Assembly: GCA_002424495.1 (NCBI GenBank)
Contig: DIKH01000281.1
Span: forward strand, 1-11,410
Length of the DNA: 11,410 bases
DNA from: Desulfobacteraceae bacterium UBA5623
Lineage (GTDB): Bacteria > Desulfobacterota > DSM-4660 > Desulfatiglandales > Desulfatiglandaceae
Direction: 5' to 3'
The position numbers and the translations under genes were made by a program. The notes beneath the pieces are model-generated. The model did not search any database, was not told the origin of the DNA, and saw only the letters and a list, made by a program, of their open reading frames with translations. This document shows, piece after piece, positions 1-5,266 of the stretch (its first letter is position 1; every line of letters starts with the position of its first letter).

Positions 1-71
1 TTTCTAAACCCCCCTATGCAATTTTTTAACCGGAAATTACTGCATCAGAGTCATCTATCGGTGTGCGGATA

Positions 72-347
72 TCATCTGTCATAAGATTTCTTCCGGTCGT
101 ATATCCAGCCCTTTGAAGCGCCAGTAAGGTCAGCAACTGTTGAAACGGAAAACCCCGCCGCAAGCATGCGGTCAACAACCCCCACTATCGCTTCTGGAAC
201 TCTCCCCTTCGGGGATAAAACAAACTGCCGACCACACACCCCCCGGCAACGGTAGTTTTGTACCCCGTGGCGGGTCCTGCCATTACGGACGACGTGGCAA
301 CTTTTGCAGTGTGGGCATGAAACGGAGATCAATACGGTCTTTAGCAT
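72..347 (-). CDS. Orphan IS1 InsA-like zinc-ribbon/HTH protein
   Basis: This 91-residue protein resembles InsA, the DNA-binding and regulatory half of IS1-type transposases. It has an N-terminal zinc ribbon with a CPHC knuckle (C11, C14) and a second knuckle C34/C38, followed by a helix-turn-helix-like stretch at about residues 55-88 ending in GWIYDRKK. The second knuckle is Cx3C (CRGVC) instead of the usual CxxC, which is odd. In IS1 the catalytic InsB frame follows by frameshifting. Here the bases beyond the stop give only an 18-codon open frame (26-82) before another stop, so no catalytic half or terminal inverted repeat is visible. It may be a remnant, or a domesticated DNA-binding protein of the element. 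The start ATG has only a weak GGTG-type ribosome site. Length matches InsA. Family similarity is by eye; the function is inferred. Confidence 0.6.
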   Translation of the reverse strand: MLKTVLISVSCPHCKSCHVVRNGRTRHGVQNYRCRGVCGRQFVLSPKGRVPEAIVGVVDRMLAAGFSVSTVADLTGASKGWIYDRKKSYDR

Positions 348-572
348 AAAATCACCAATGAATTAAAATCCTTACCTTGTGCAGGAACGCCCCCCTTTTT
401 CCACTTTTCCGACCAAAAAAAACATTAAAATGTAGCCGAATTCTGGGATCTGCGTCACCGTATAAGGTATGGGGCCAGGAAGGACCCATGCGGGATAGGT
501 CTGTCATTGACTTTTGGCATGGATCATATCTCAAAGGGGGTCGGGGGACTGACTTAAGGCTGCACATTAGAC
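348..572. other. Intergenic stretch, no gene supported
   Basis: Between the InsA-like gene and the excisionase-like gene I see no convincing gene. Open frames on both strands give proline- and arginine-rich translations without family resemblance. A G-rich tract lies around 533-550 and a short inverted repeat of GGGGCC/GGACCC type lies near 470-487. It probably holds the leader and promoter of the minus-strand InsA-like gene, but no clear -35/-10 pair was identified. Confidence 0.4.
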
Positions 573-803
573 TTACTCAAGGCAACGGGCCTCAAGCCAC
601 TCAATCAAAGAGTCAACTGGATAGGCGACCTTTCGCCCGATCCTTATTTTTCCCTGGGGGCCTTTGCCCAAAGAATCAAGATTAGCCATGGTTCTTGGAT
701 TACAGATACCGCCGGAGAACCTGCCAATTTCATGACGAGAAATAAGTTCAGATGGCCATCGCTTCTTTAATGACTTAAAATCGAATTCTGTTTTCAAACC
801 CAC
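573..803 (-). CDS. AlpA/excisionase-like DNA-binding protein
   Basis: This 76-residue basic protein looks like a small winged-helix regulator of the AlpA/excisionase kind that accompanies integrases in genomic islands. The central part (residues about 22-70) has a helix, ISRHEIGRFSGG, then NPRTMANLDSLGKGP, a turn GKIRIGRKVAYP and a final helix VDSLIEWLEAR. The last two match the wing and the closing helix, with its Trp-Leu-Glu pattern, seen in AlpA-type proteins. Start: GTG at 803 is preceded, five bases away, by a strong AGGAGG site, which decides the start. In this family the protein usually binds attachment-site DNA to favour excision, or activates the integrase. That role is inferred from the fold and from sharing an element with the recombinase at 3256-4467. 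A terminator separates it from the upstream gene, so it should have its own promoter. Confidence 0.7.
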   Translation of the reverse strand: MGLKTEFDFKSLKKRWPSELISRHEIGRFSGGICNPRTMANLDSLGKGPQGKIRIGRKVAYPVDSLIEWLEARCLE

Positions 804-829
804 TGCATCCTCCTTTAATTTTTAGTTAC

Positions 830-875
830 AAAAAAAGCCGTAACGGAACGTTGCTAACATTCATTCCGTTACGGC
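830..875 (-). terminator. Strong intrinsic terminator or attenuator
   Basis: The arms 837-850 and 862-875 pair over 14 positions with a single mismatch around an 11-base loop, and on the minus strand the stem is followed directly by seven T (836-830). This is a canonical intrinsic terminator for minus-strand transcription arriving from the 357-residue gene. Each arm also contains the near-palindrome CCGTWACGG (838-846 and 866-874), so the DNA could double as a repressor operator. Confidence 0.8.
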
Positions 876-877
876 CA

Positions 878-906
878 ATTATAGTAAATGAACTATAGAA
901 TTAAAG
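878..906 (-). promoter_or_regulatory. Candidate -10 element within a palindrome
   Basis: On the minus strand there is a perfect TATAAT (878-883 as its complement) with only a poor -35 about 17 bases upstream. The -10 sits inside the inverted repeat TATAGT-6-ACTATA (880-897). A transcript from here would begin just at the terminator hairpin 837-875, which suggests attenuation or operator control of the excisionase-like gene. Weak evidence. Confidence 0.35.
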
Positions 907-921
907 AATGAAAACACACAA

Positions 922-951
922 TTTTTCAGCAAATCTAAATTTGCTGAAAAA
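922..951. repeat. Perfect AT-rich inverted repeat
   Basis: TTTTTCAGCAAAT (922-934) and its exact complement (939-951) form a 13-bp stem with a four-base loop just past the stop codon of the 357-residue gene. The sequence AAATTTGCTGA in the right arm (937-947) recurs inside the gene's last codons (966-976). The tract after the stem on the minus strand is not a clean U-run after GC-rich DNA, so I call it a repeat, possibly a processing or binding site, not a terminator. Confidence 0.6.
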
Positions 952-953
952 AG

Positions 954-2027
954 TTACTCAAATTTAAATTTGCTGAGTTTTCGGCTAGCGATACGGTGGG
1001 TAATTTTATCCTGTGAAATACACCCGAAGGCAATTAAACTTTTTTGGGTTTCTTCATTCAAGATGAGATAGTCCATAACCGAATCTTCAGAAGGAATCTT
1101 TTCTATTTTAACTGGTTCTACCGTCATCTTTTTTAACGTTGTCAATTTAATCATTAATGATTTAAGCTCCTCTATTTTGACCTTTGCAGCATTTTTTAAT
1201 TTCCGTATACTACCACGCAACAAACTTAAATCATTGACGGTTTTTTTATCCTTAAAGTGGTGATCTTTGAACTTATTGGTCTGTTGTTCAATTAGACGAA
1301 GCCTGATTTCTCTAGCAATAGCCGAAAGCTTTTTTCCTTTAATTTCGATTGACGAGTAAAATGCTTCAATAATAGGCTGTGCGCGATCTTGTAGCTTTTC
1401 TTTTTTTGATACACCCCTACTAAATATATTGCCGATTACCACGTCCCAATGCCCGAATAAAATATAACCCAAGTTAATTCCACTTTGTGCTACCGTCCCC
1501 AAATCGAGTAGATATATTTGCAAGTTATAGCTCTCCTCACGATCCGTTAGCGATATCTCGCTCCATTGGTATAGCTGATTATTGATTGTAATTAATAAAT
1601 CAATCAGTTTTCTAGGCAACTCTTTAACACCTAAATTTTCTTCAGCCACCCCTGAAAGATAATTAATGTCTTTATTTGCCTTTTGTAAGAACTTTTCCAA
1701 GTCCTTTAAGAGTGATTTGCTGAATGGTGGAGGAATTTTTATCTGAGAGTCAAGGGTTTCCAAGAGCTTTTCTTGGCGCTCATTTACTGTATCGGAACCA
1801 TTGACAATATCATTGATGCACATATTGCCATCTCTAAGATACACCTCGATCGCCGTTAATGGCATCAACAAATCTCGAATGGTCCGCCGCAAATGGGCAA
1901 GAACAAATTGTTGTTTTCGAGCAATTTCAGATAATGATTTCTGCCTCGCCTCTCGAAGCCCTGGTTCAGGGATAGGGGGCGGTCTTCGTTTTGGACAATC
2001 TTTGACTTGTTTATTCTGTGCATCCAT
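954..2027 (-). CDS. Unrecognised helical cargo protein, 357 aa
   Basis: I do not recognise this protein. It has a basic, proline-containing N-terminus (KRRPPPIPEPGLREARQ), then long amphipathic helical stretches rich in Lys, Leu, Ile and Glu, including charged coiled-coil-like segments around residues 35-60, 100-140 and 255-310, and a basic C-terminus. No signal peptide is evident. One moderately hydrophobic patch around residues 170-200 (YLLDLGTVAQSGINLGYILFGHWDVVIGNI) may be a buried core and not a membrane segment. Start: the ATG at 2027 has an AGGTGG site five bases upstream; the GTG at 2036 would overlap that site. The gene is visibly richer in A and T than the flanking genes, a sign of separate acquisition. 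It sits alone between the toxin-antitoxin operon and the excisionase-like gene, the usual place for element cargo such as defence or accessory functions, but nothing in it proves a function. Confidence 0.7.
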   Translation of the reverse strand: MDAQNKQVKDCPKRRPPPIPEPGLREARQKSLSEIARKQQFVLAHLRRTIRDLLMPLTAIEVYLRDGNMCINDIVNGSDTVNERQEKLLETLDSQIKIPPPFSKSLLKDLEKFLQKANKDINYLSGVAEENLGVKELPRKLIDLLITINNQLYQWSEISLTDREESYNLQIYLLDLGTVAQSGINLGYILFGHWDVVIGNIFSRGVSKKEKLQDRAQPIIEAFYSSIEIKGKKLSAIAREIRLRLIEQQTNKFKDHHFKDKKTVNDLSLLRGSIRKLKNAAKVKIEELKSLMIKLTTLKKMTVEPVKIEKIPSEDSVMDYLILNEETQKSLIAFGCISQDKITHRIASRKLSKFKFE

Positions 2028-2052
2028 CAACGCCACCTGTCGCGCCCTGAAA

Positions 2053-2116
2053 TTTTTTCCCGGGAAAGCGGTCCAGGAAAACCGCCTTTCGGATCGCGAT
2101 TCCTATCCCGGGAAAC
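2053..2116. repeat. Structured intergenic block with paired TCCCGGGA arms
   Basis: Directly before the 357-residue gene, TTTCCCGGGA (2056-2065) pairs perfectly with TCCCGGGAAA (2106-2115). Inside lies a second hairpin, AAAGCGGT (2065-2072) with ACCGCCTTT (2081-2089, one bulge), and a GATCGCGAT palindrome (2092-2100). No U-run follows on either strand. It may act as a leader structure, a two-site operator (CCCGGG repeated 48 bp apart) or a processing site between the XRE gene and the cargo gene. Confidence 0.55.
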
Positions 2117-2146
2117 TGCTCAAGCCCTTTTCAAATAAAATTACTG

Positions 2147-2431
2147 CTAAAGAAATGTCTTATAGCCAATATTCAAAGCCTTACCCAAACGTTTCGCCAT
2201 TTCTTTGCCGATAGGCCGTTTACCGTTTTCCATCTCACTGATATGGCGCTGAGGAATCCCAGTTAGCTCAGCAAGCTGAGTCTGCGTCATACCTTCCCGA
2301 TATCTTGCGCCGGCCATGGCCTTGCCGATCAACTGAGCTTCGGAGTATTCAGGATATGCATCCCGCCAGGGAACAACATCTGAGGTATCCACAAACCCCA
2401 GTGGCTTCAAGGTTTCAACTGAGGCTTTCAC
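2147..2431 (-). CDS. XRE-family helix-turn-helix regulator
   Basis: This 94-residue protein carries an XRE/Cro-type HTH: residues about 37-92 read GKAMAGARYREGMTQTQLAELTGIPQRHISEMENGKRP and continue to the end. The recognition helix falls at PQRHISEMENG. The N-terminal part (VDTSDVVPWRDAYPEYSEAQ) is typical of a proteobacterial family of small HTH proteins often found with RelE-type genes. Start: GTG at 2431 keeps that conserved N-terminus; there is no good ribosome site, but it lies only 8 bases after the antitoxin stop, so translation is probably coupled. It likely binds the operon promoter as a repressor, or acts as a second antitoxin; which one cannot be told here. Third gene of the operon starting with the toxin at 3139. 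Confidence 0.75.
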   Translation of the reverse strand: MKASVETLKPLGFVDTSDVVPWRDAYPEYSEAQLIGKAMAGARYREGMTQTQLAELTGIPQRHISEMENGKRPIGKEMAKRLGKALNIGYKTFL

Positions 2432-2439
2432 GGTACTAA

Positions 2440-2832
2440 TTATGCTGCCAGCTCTTGGAGTACTTCGGGGTGTCTTTCAACCACTCTTAGCAATGTGGCG
2501 GCTGCACCGGAAGGCATTTTCCGGCCCTGCTCCCACTCTTGAAGCGTACGCACCGAAACCCCGAGAAGCTTGGCGAATGCTGCCTGGGATAACCCTGTTG
2601 CCACCCGTACCACAGCAACTTTAGCTTTTTCTGCCGGGATAATTTGGTCCTTTTCTATTGTTCCGTCGCGCCTGGTAATTATGCGACGAACTGAACCGTC
2701 TGATTGTGCAATAAACTCCGTTTTCCGAGCCCACCCCCCGCGTTTCATTTCGTGCAAGGACTGCAATAACTCAGCGTTGAGATTGCGCTTTTCTTCCCAT
2801 GCAGCTAGTTCTTTTTGAGATAATTTAGCCAT
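2440..2832 (-). CDS. NadS/HigA-type antitoxin
   Basis: This 130-residue protein is a NadS-like (HigA-type) antitoxin. The N-terminal half (about 1-65) is charged, with IAQSDGSVRRIITRRDGTI. The C-terminal HTH (about 65-125) has AEKAKVAVVRVATGLSQAAFAKLLGV, a recognition helix SVRTLQEWEQGRKMPSG and a closing helix LLRVVERHPEVL, the pattern of antitoxins paired with RelE-like toxins. It should neutralise the toxin encoded just upstream and repress the operon through its HTH. Start: the ATG at 2832 overlaps the toxin's stop codon by eight bases (ATGGCTAA), the usual translational coupling. An in-frame ATG at 2844 would add four residues, but its AAAGG site is too close to work. Pairing and order (toxin first) fit the HigBA-like arrangement. 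Confidence 0.85.
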   Translation of the reverse strand: MAKLSQKELAAWEEKRNLNAELLQSLHEMKRGGWARKTEFIAQSDGSVRRIITRRDGTIEKDQIIPAEKAKVAVVRVATGLSQAAFAKLLGVSVRTLQEWEQGRKMPSGAAATLLRVVERHPEVLQELAA

Positions 2833-3139
2833 TTTCAAACACATCCTTTAGAGCTTTAAGTAATTTGGGATCTATATTTTCTTTTACGTTCTTGGCATAC
2901 ATTGTCACCAAGACTATCTGTCCAGAATGGAGACGAAGAAAGTAAATCACCCGCACGCCGCCCCGCTTACCCCGTCCTTCGATTGTCCAGCGCAGCTTCC
3001 GGCAACCGCCGGAGTGGGGGATAACGTCACCTGCGTGAGGATGGTCAGCCAGATATTGCTGTAATGCCGCGAATTCGTCGTCATCCAGATACTTGTCTCG
3101 CACTGCGGCAAATGGATGTAGCTCGATAAAAGTGAACAT
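2825..3139 (-). CDS. RelE/HigB-type toxin
   Basis: This 104-residue protein matches the RelE/ParE-superfamily toxins that pair with NadS-type antitoxins. Visible hallmarks are ADHPHAGDVIPHSGGCRKLRW (residues 31-51), the basic strand GRGKRGGVRVIYFLRL (55-70) and VTMYAKNVKENI (78-89), the positions that form the ribosome-dependent mRNA-cleaving core in RelE-like enzymes. R50, R56, K58, R59, Y81 and K83 are plausible active-site residues. It is the first gene of a three-gene operon and overlaps the antitoxin gene by eight bases. The start is fixed by the family-like N-terminus MFTFIELHPF; there is no ribosome binding site before it. The promoter -10 box ends only five bases before the ATG, so the mRNA is probably leaderless. 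Full length for the family. Confidence 0.87.
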   Translation of the reverse strand: MFTFIELHPFAAVRDKYLDDDEFAALQQYLADHPHAGDVIPHSGGCRKLRWTIEGRGKRGGVRVIYFLRLHSGQIVLVTMYAKNVKENIDPKLLKALKDVFENG

Positions 3140-3144
3140 GATTA

Positions 3145-3173
3145 AATATACGCTTTAGACGTACAAAGGTCAA
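3145..3173 (-). promoter_or_regulatory. Sigma-70-like promoter of the toxin-antitoxin operon
   Basis: On the minus strand TTGACC (3168-3173 as complement) is separated by exactly 17 bases from TATATT (3145-3150 as complement). Only TAATC lies between the -10 box and the toxin ATG, so transcription should begin at or next to the start codon. A perfect inverted repeat TGATC-GAG-GATCA (3183-3195) lies just upstream of the -35 and is a candidate operator for the HTH proteins. Confidence 0.7.
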
Positions 3174-3255
3174 GTAAAAAAGTGATCGAGGATCAGGAAG
3201 AAAATTTTGTACCTAGGTCTCTTTAGTATGACGCTTTTTCGTGCATGCCTGCATA

Positions 3256-4467
3256 TCACCTCTTATGAAGGGCAACCGGTGAGGATTGCCGGTTTTTGAT
3301 CAAACCGTTCTCGAAATTTCTTACAGCATTTTTCAGCGTATCCGGTGCAAGGTGGCTGTATCGTTCTGTCATGGCAATTGAAGCGTGCCCCATGAGTTTT
3401 TGGACCGTGTAAAGCGGCTCGCCTTGCTGGACCAACCAAGAGGCAAAGGTATGCCGCAATGTGTGGAACAAGACCTTCTGACGCGAATCTGTGATGCCAT
3501 TATTAAGGCCTAAGGCATCAATGGCCCGGTTGAAAGAATGAGATTTTTTACCAATCTGATTTCCATTTCGGTCTTTAAAAACAAGCTCGTCAGGCTGGCC
3601 TGCTACCATGTTTTTAAACATCTGCTTTACTCGGTCTGTCATGTGCGCTGTTCTGCTTCCGCTCTTTGCGTCAATGATGTAAATTATCCTCTGCTCAATG
3701 TCCACATTGCCCCAGTTCAACGAAAATATTTCGCCCGATCTCATGCCGGTATGCAGAGACAACAGGGCCGTGTCATGCAACTGCTGGGATCTTGAGGCAA
3801 GGTTTTCAAGTAGCCGGTCAGCCTCATCATGTGTTAAAAACCTCATTCGCTTGTTGTCAATTTTGGGTAGTTTGATTTCCTTTGTTGGGCATTCCCTGTC
3901 TGTGAGCCCATCACGCCGTGCCTGGTTCCATGCCTGCCGGATTATCGCCATGCAGAGTTGAATGCTTCTTGGAGCCCTGCCAGCCTTGAGCATGTTGGCC
4001 TTGACCTTTTCAAAATTTAAGGGAAAAAGGTCTTTGAAGGGTCTGGGCCCTATCGCCGGTTCAATCCAGGTCTTGAAACATCCCAATTCCACCTCGATGG
4101 TTTTAGGTTTCTTTGTGGATCTCGCTATTGGGAGATATTTATTTATGAAGAACTGACCGAAAGTTATGCCTTGCTTTTCACGTAAAGCCTTAGCTTGTTG
4201 TTCGATCTCGCGCCTTTCGTCCTCGATCTTTCGTTTTTCTTTTAAGGTCTGTGGCCCCTGCCCTATTTTTGCGGCCTCTTTAAGGGCAACAAGCTCTTTA
4301 TGGCATTTATCCTGATTCCATTTTTCACTTTCCCAACCAAAGCCGACCGTGATCGTTTTTCCTGATACCGTATAGCGGCCCCGGAAATACCGATCAAACC
4401 GGACACCGTGTTTTCGTGTTTTGTGTTTTCTATACTGAAGTCCGGAACCCGCAGATATCCATTCCAT
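3256..4467 (-). CDS. Tyrosine recombinase (integrase)
   Basis: This 403-residue protein is a phage/island-type tyrosine recombinase that cuts and rejoins att sites. The N-terminal part (1-50, MEWISAGSGLQYRKHKTRKHG) is an arm-binding-type region, followed by a charged helix (70-100), a core-binding SAM-like domain (about 101-190) and the catalytic domain (about 205-385). The catalytic set is complete: R243 (HTGMRSGE), K268 (DAKSG), H335 and R338 (HTLRH), H361 (LMGHAS) and nucleophile Y370 (TERYSHL). Start: ATG at 4467, with a GGGAAG site ten bases upstream and a family-like N-terminus; a TTG at 4494 would add nine residues. Its 5' end faces the tRNA remnant at 4628-4672, so this is the integrase of the element whose end is at that tRNA. 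Intact and presumably active. Confidence 0.95.
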   Translation of the reverse strand: MEWISAGSGLQYRKHKTRKHGVRFDRYFRGRYTVSGKTITVGFGWESEKWNQDKCHKELVALKEAAKIGQGPQTLKEKRKIEDERREIEQQAKALREKQGITFGQFFINKYLPIARSTKKPKTIEVELGCFKTWIEPAIGPRPFKDLFPLNFEKVKANMLKAGRAPRSIQLCMAIIRQAWNQARRDGLTDRECPTKEIKLPKIDNKRMRFLTHDEADRLLENLASRSQQLHDTALLSLHTGMRSGEIFSLNWGNVDIEQRIIYIIDAKSGSRTAHMTDRVKQMFKNMVAGQPDELVFKDRNGNQIGKKSHSFNRAIDALGLNNGITDSRQKVLFHTLRHTFASWLVQQGEPLYTVQKLMGHASIAMTERYSHLAPDTLKNAVRNFENGLIKNRQSSPVALHKR

Positions 4468-4541
4468 AAAATCTGTTCTTCCCGTTTGGTACAAGATAGG
4501 TACAAGATTTTTAATGAAACATTGTGTTTTTCCATGAAGTC

Positions 4542-4613
4542 ATGTGAAAGATGATAATAGATAACTAATAGATATGTCAACAAGAAAATGTGATCATGTG
4601 AAATTATGTGAAA
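4542..4613. repeat. Repeated ATGTGA boxes: candidate integrase/Xis arm sites
   Basis: The box ATGTGA occurs at 4542, 4589, 4596 and 4606 in the same orientation, three of them extended to ATGTGAAA, between the integrase start and the tRNA remnant. The last two are spaced by 10 bp, one helical turn. This is the usual place for arm-type binding sites of the integrase or an excisionase. Function is inferred from position and repetition. Confidence 0.5.
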
Positions 4614-4627
4614 GACAAAAAATCTGA

Positions 4628-4672
4628 TTCCTAATCTGGGTGCCGTGCGTTCGAGTCGCGCCGGGGGTACCA
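4628..4672 (+). other. attR-type junction: 3' half of tRNA-Arg(CCT)
   Basis: These bases fold as the 3' half of a tRNA: anticodon loop TTCCTAA (4628-4634, anticodon CCT), anticodon-stem 3' strand TCTGG, variable loop GTGCC, T stem GTGCG (4645-4649) and CGCGC (4657-4661) around the T loop TTCGAGT, acceptor 3' strand CGGGGGT, discriminator A and CCA. The bases before it (TCTGA) no longer match the anticodon stem fully and no 5' half precedes it, so the gene is broken here. The neighbouring integrase and the flanking host-type terminator mark this as the chromosome-element junction distal to the reconstituted tRNA, expected outside the window on the left. Isoacceptor identity rests only on the loop reading. 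Confidence 0.75.
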
Positions 4673-4680
4673 GTAAAATC

Positions 4681-4715
4681 AAGGACTTAGCAAGAATCGC
4701 TTAAGTCCTTTTTTA
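4681..4715 (+). terminator. Intrinsic terminator after the tRNA remnant
   Basis: AAGGACTTA (4681-4689) pairs perfectly with TAAGTCCTT (4702-4710) around a 12-base loop and the right arm runs into TTTTTT. It lies nine bases after the CCA, so it is most simply the original terminator of the tRNA-Arg gene left on the host side of the junction. Confidence 0.85.
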
Positions 4716-5021
4716 TTTGCTACCGACTTTTTACAACCCCTTTACAAGTTGCCGCCTTTTTCTTATACCGCGACGCCTTACGATGTCTTTTCACTCAGTT
4801 GGCGCGCAACATTTTAAATGGCGTTTTTGGCCTTGTTTTGCATCGGTGATTACAACTTTTCTGGTAGGAAGATTTGACAGCCTGCAAACCACCGCATTTT
4901 GTTGCGGGTGGGTTATAAGTCGCTGCAAGATATCCGGATTTTCGTGGGAGTGGGCACATAATTTCAACTAGTTATAAAGCCCAAACAAGTTTTATTTTCG
5001 GCAACATCGTAGTGATTTTAG

Positions 5022-5049
5022 GCGTAACCTCAAGAGGTTGCGCTTTTTT
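5022..5049 (+). terminator. Orphan intrinsic terminator
   Basis: GCGTAACCT (5022-5030) pairs with AGGTTGCGC (5035-5043, one G-T pair) around a CAAG loop and is followed by six T. No open reading frame ends just before it on the plus strand, so it probably ends an RNA transcribed from within 4720-5020, or shields the motility gene from read-through. Confidence 0.8.
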
Positions 5050-5148
5050 GTTTTCAGGTTGATAATGGCGAACACTCAGGCCTTTCTCCTTCATTGGCCT
5101 TGATCATTTATGCGTATCGTCAGATCGAACTTCCCTGTAAATTTATGT

Positions 5149-5164
5149 CGGCATGGTTTTTGCT
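5149..5164 (+). promoter_or_regulatory. Sigma-54-like promoter
   Basis: CGGCATGGTTTTTGCT matches the sigma-54 pattern TGGCACGN4TTGCW: GG at 5150-5151 and GC at 5162-5163 have the exact 10-base interval, CA and TTGC are kept, and only two positions of the -24 box differ. Predicted start is about 5175, giving a leader near 90 bases. Many proteobacterial flagellar genes use sigma-54, which fits the gene downstream. Confidence 0.65.
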
Positions 5165-5175
5165 TAGTTAGTTTG

Positions 5176-5236
5176 ACATACAGATCTTTTCCCCAACTTA
5201 TTTCCGGTTAACGACCACAAGTCGCCAACTGTATGT
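5176..5236 (+). promoter_or_regulatory. Palindromic 5' leader
   Basis: ACATACAG (5176-5183) pairs perfectly with CTGTATGT (5229-5236), enclosing a second hairpin CGAC-CACAA-GTCG (5212-5224). The arms begin near the predicted sigma-54 start and end 15 bases before the AGGAGA ribosome site, so the leader could fold or the arms could bind a regulator. A TTGACA at 5173-5178 may also be a secondary promoter element. Confidence 0.45.
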
Positions 5237-5266
5237 TGAGACAAGAAAATCAGGAGAATCAGATAG

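Larger units (their letters stand above)
4720..5266. other. Long intergenic region, possible small RNA
   Basis: No protein-coding gene is supported; the one longer plus-strand frame (4717-4971) starts inside the tRNA terminator and has a Cys/Phe/Trp-rich translation without family resemblance. Visible items are a perfect TTGACA (4875-4880) with a poor -10, a stable bulged hairpin around 4886-4914, a terminator at 5022-5049 with no gene in front of it, then the sigma-54-like promoter and leader of the next gene. The hairpin plus terminator could belong to a small RNA of roughly 100-150 bases; this is a hypothesis. Confidence 0.4.

Noticed and set aside
26..82. Eighteen-codon minus-strand frame starting inside the end of the InsA-like gene (MTDDIRTPIDDSDAVISG)
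   Set aside because: It has a passable GGAAG site, but it is too short to judge, has no resemblance to InsB and no independent support.
352..567. Minus-strand open frame of 71 codons and overlapping plus-strand frame 377-685
   Set aside because: Neither has a good ribosome site or family resemblance; both look like chance frames in a GC-rich stretch, and the second runs into the excisionase-like gene.
922..951. AT-rich perfect hairpin read as the terminator of the 357-residue gene
   Set aside because: The stem is AT-rich and on the minus strand is followed by A, not U; the stronger terminator is at 830-875.
3271..3297. AACCGG/CCGGTT hairpin followed by five T on the plus strand
   Set aside because: It lies inside the end of the integrase gene on the opposite strand with no plus-strand gene upstream; most likely chance.
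4263..4682. Minus-strand frame of 139 codons beginning MILLVPPARLERTAPRLGI
   Set aside because: Its N-terminus is simply the antisense of the tRNA T arm and acceptor, a common artefact, and the rest overlaps the integrase in another frame.
4717..4971. Plus-strand frame of 84 codons after the tRNA terminator
   Set aside because: The TTG start overlaps the terminator, there is no ribosome site and the translation is unlike a folded protein.
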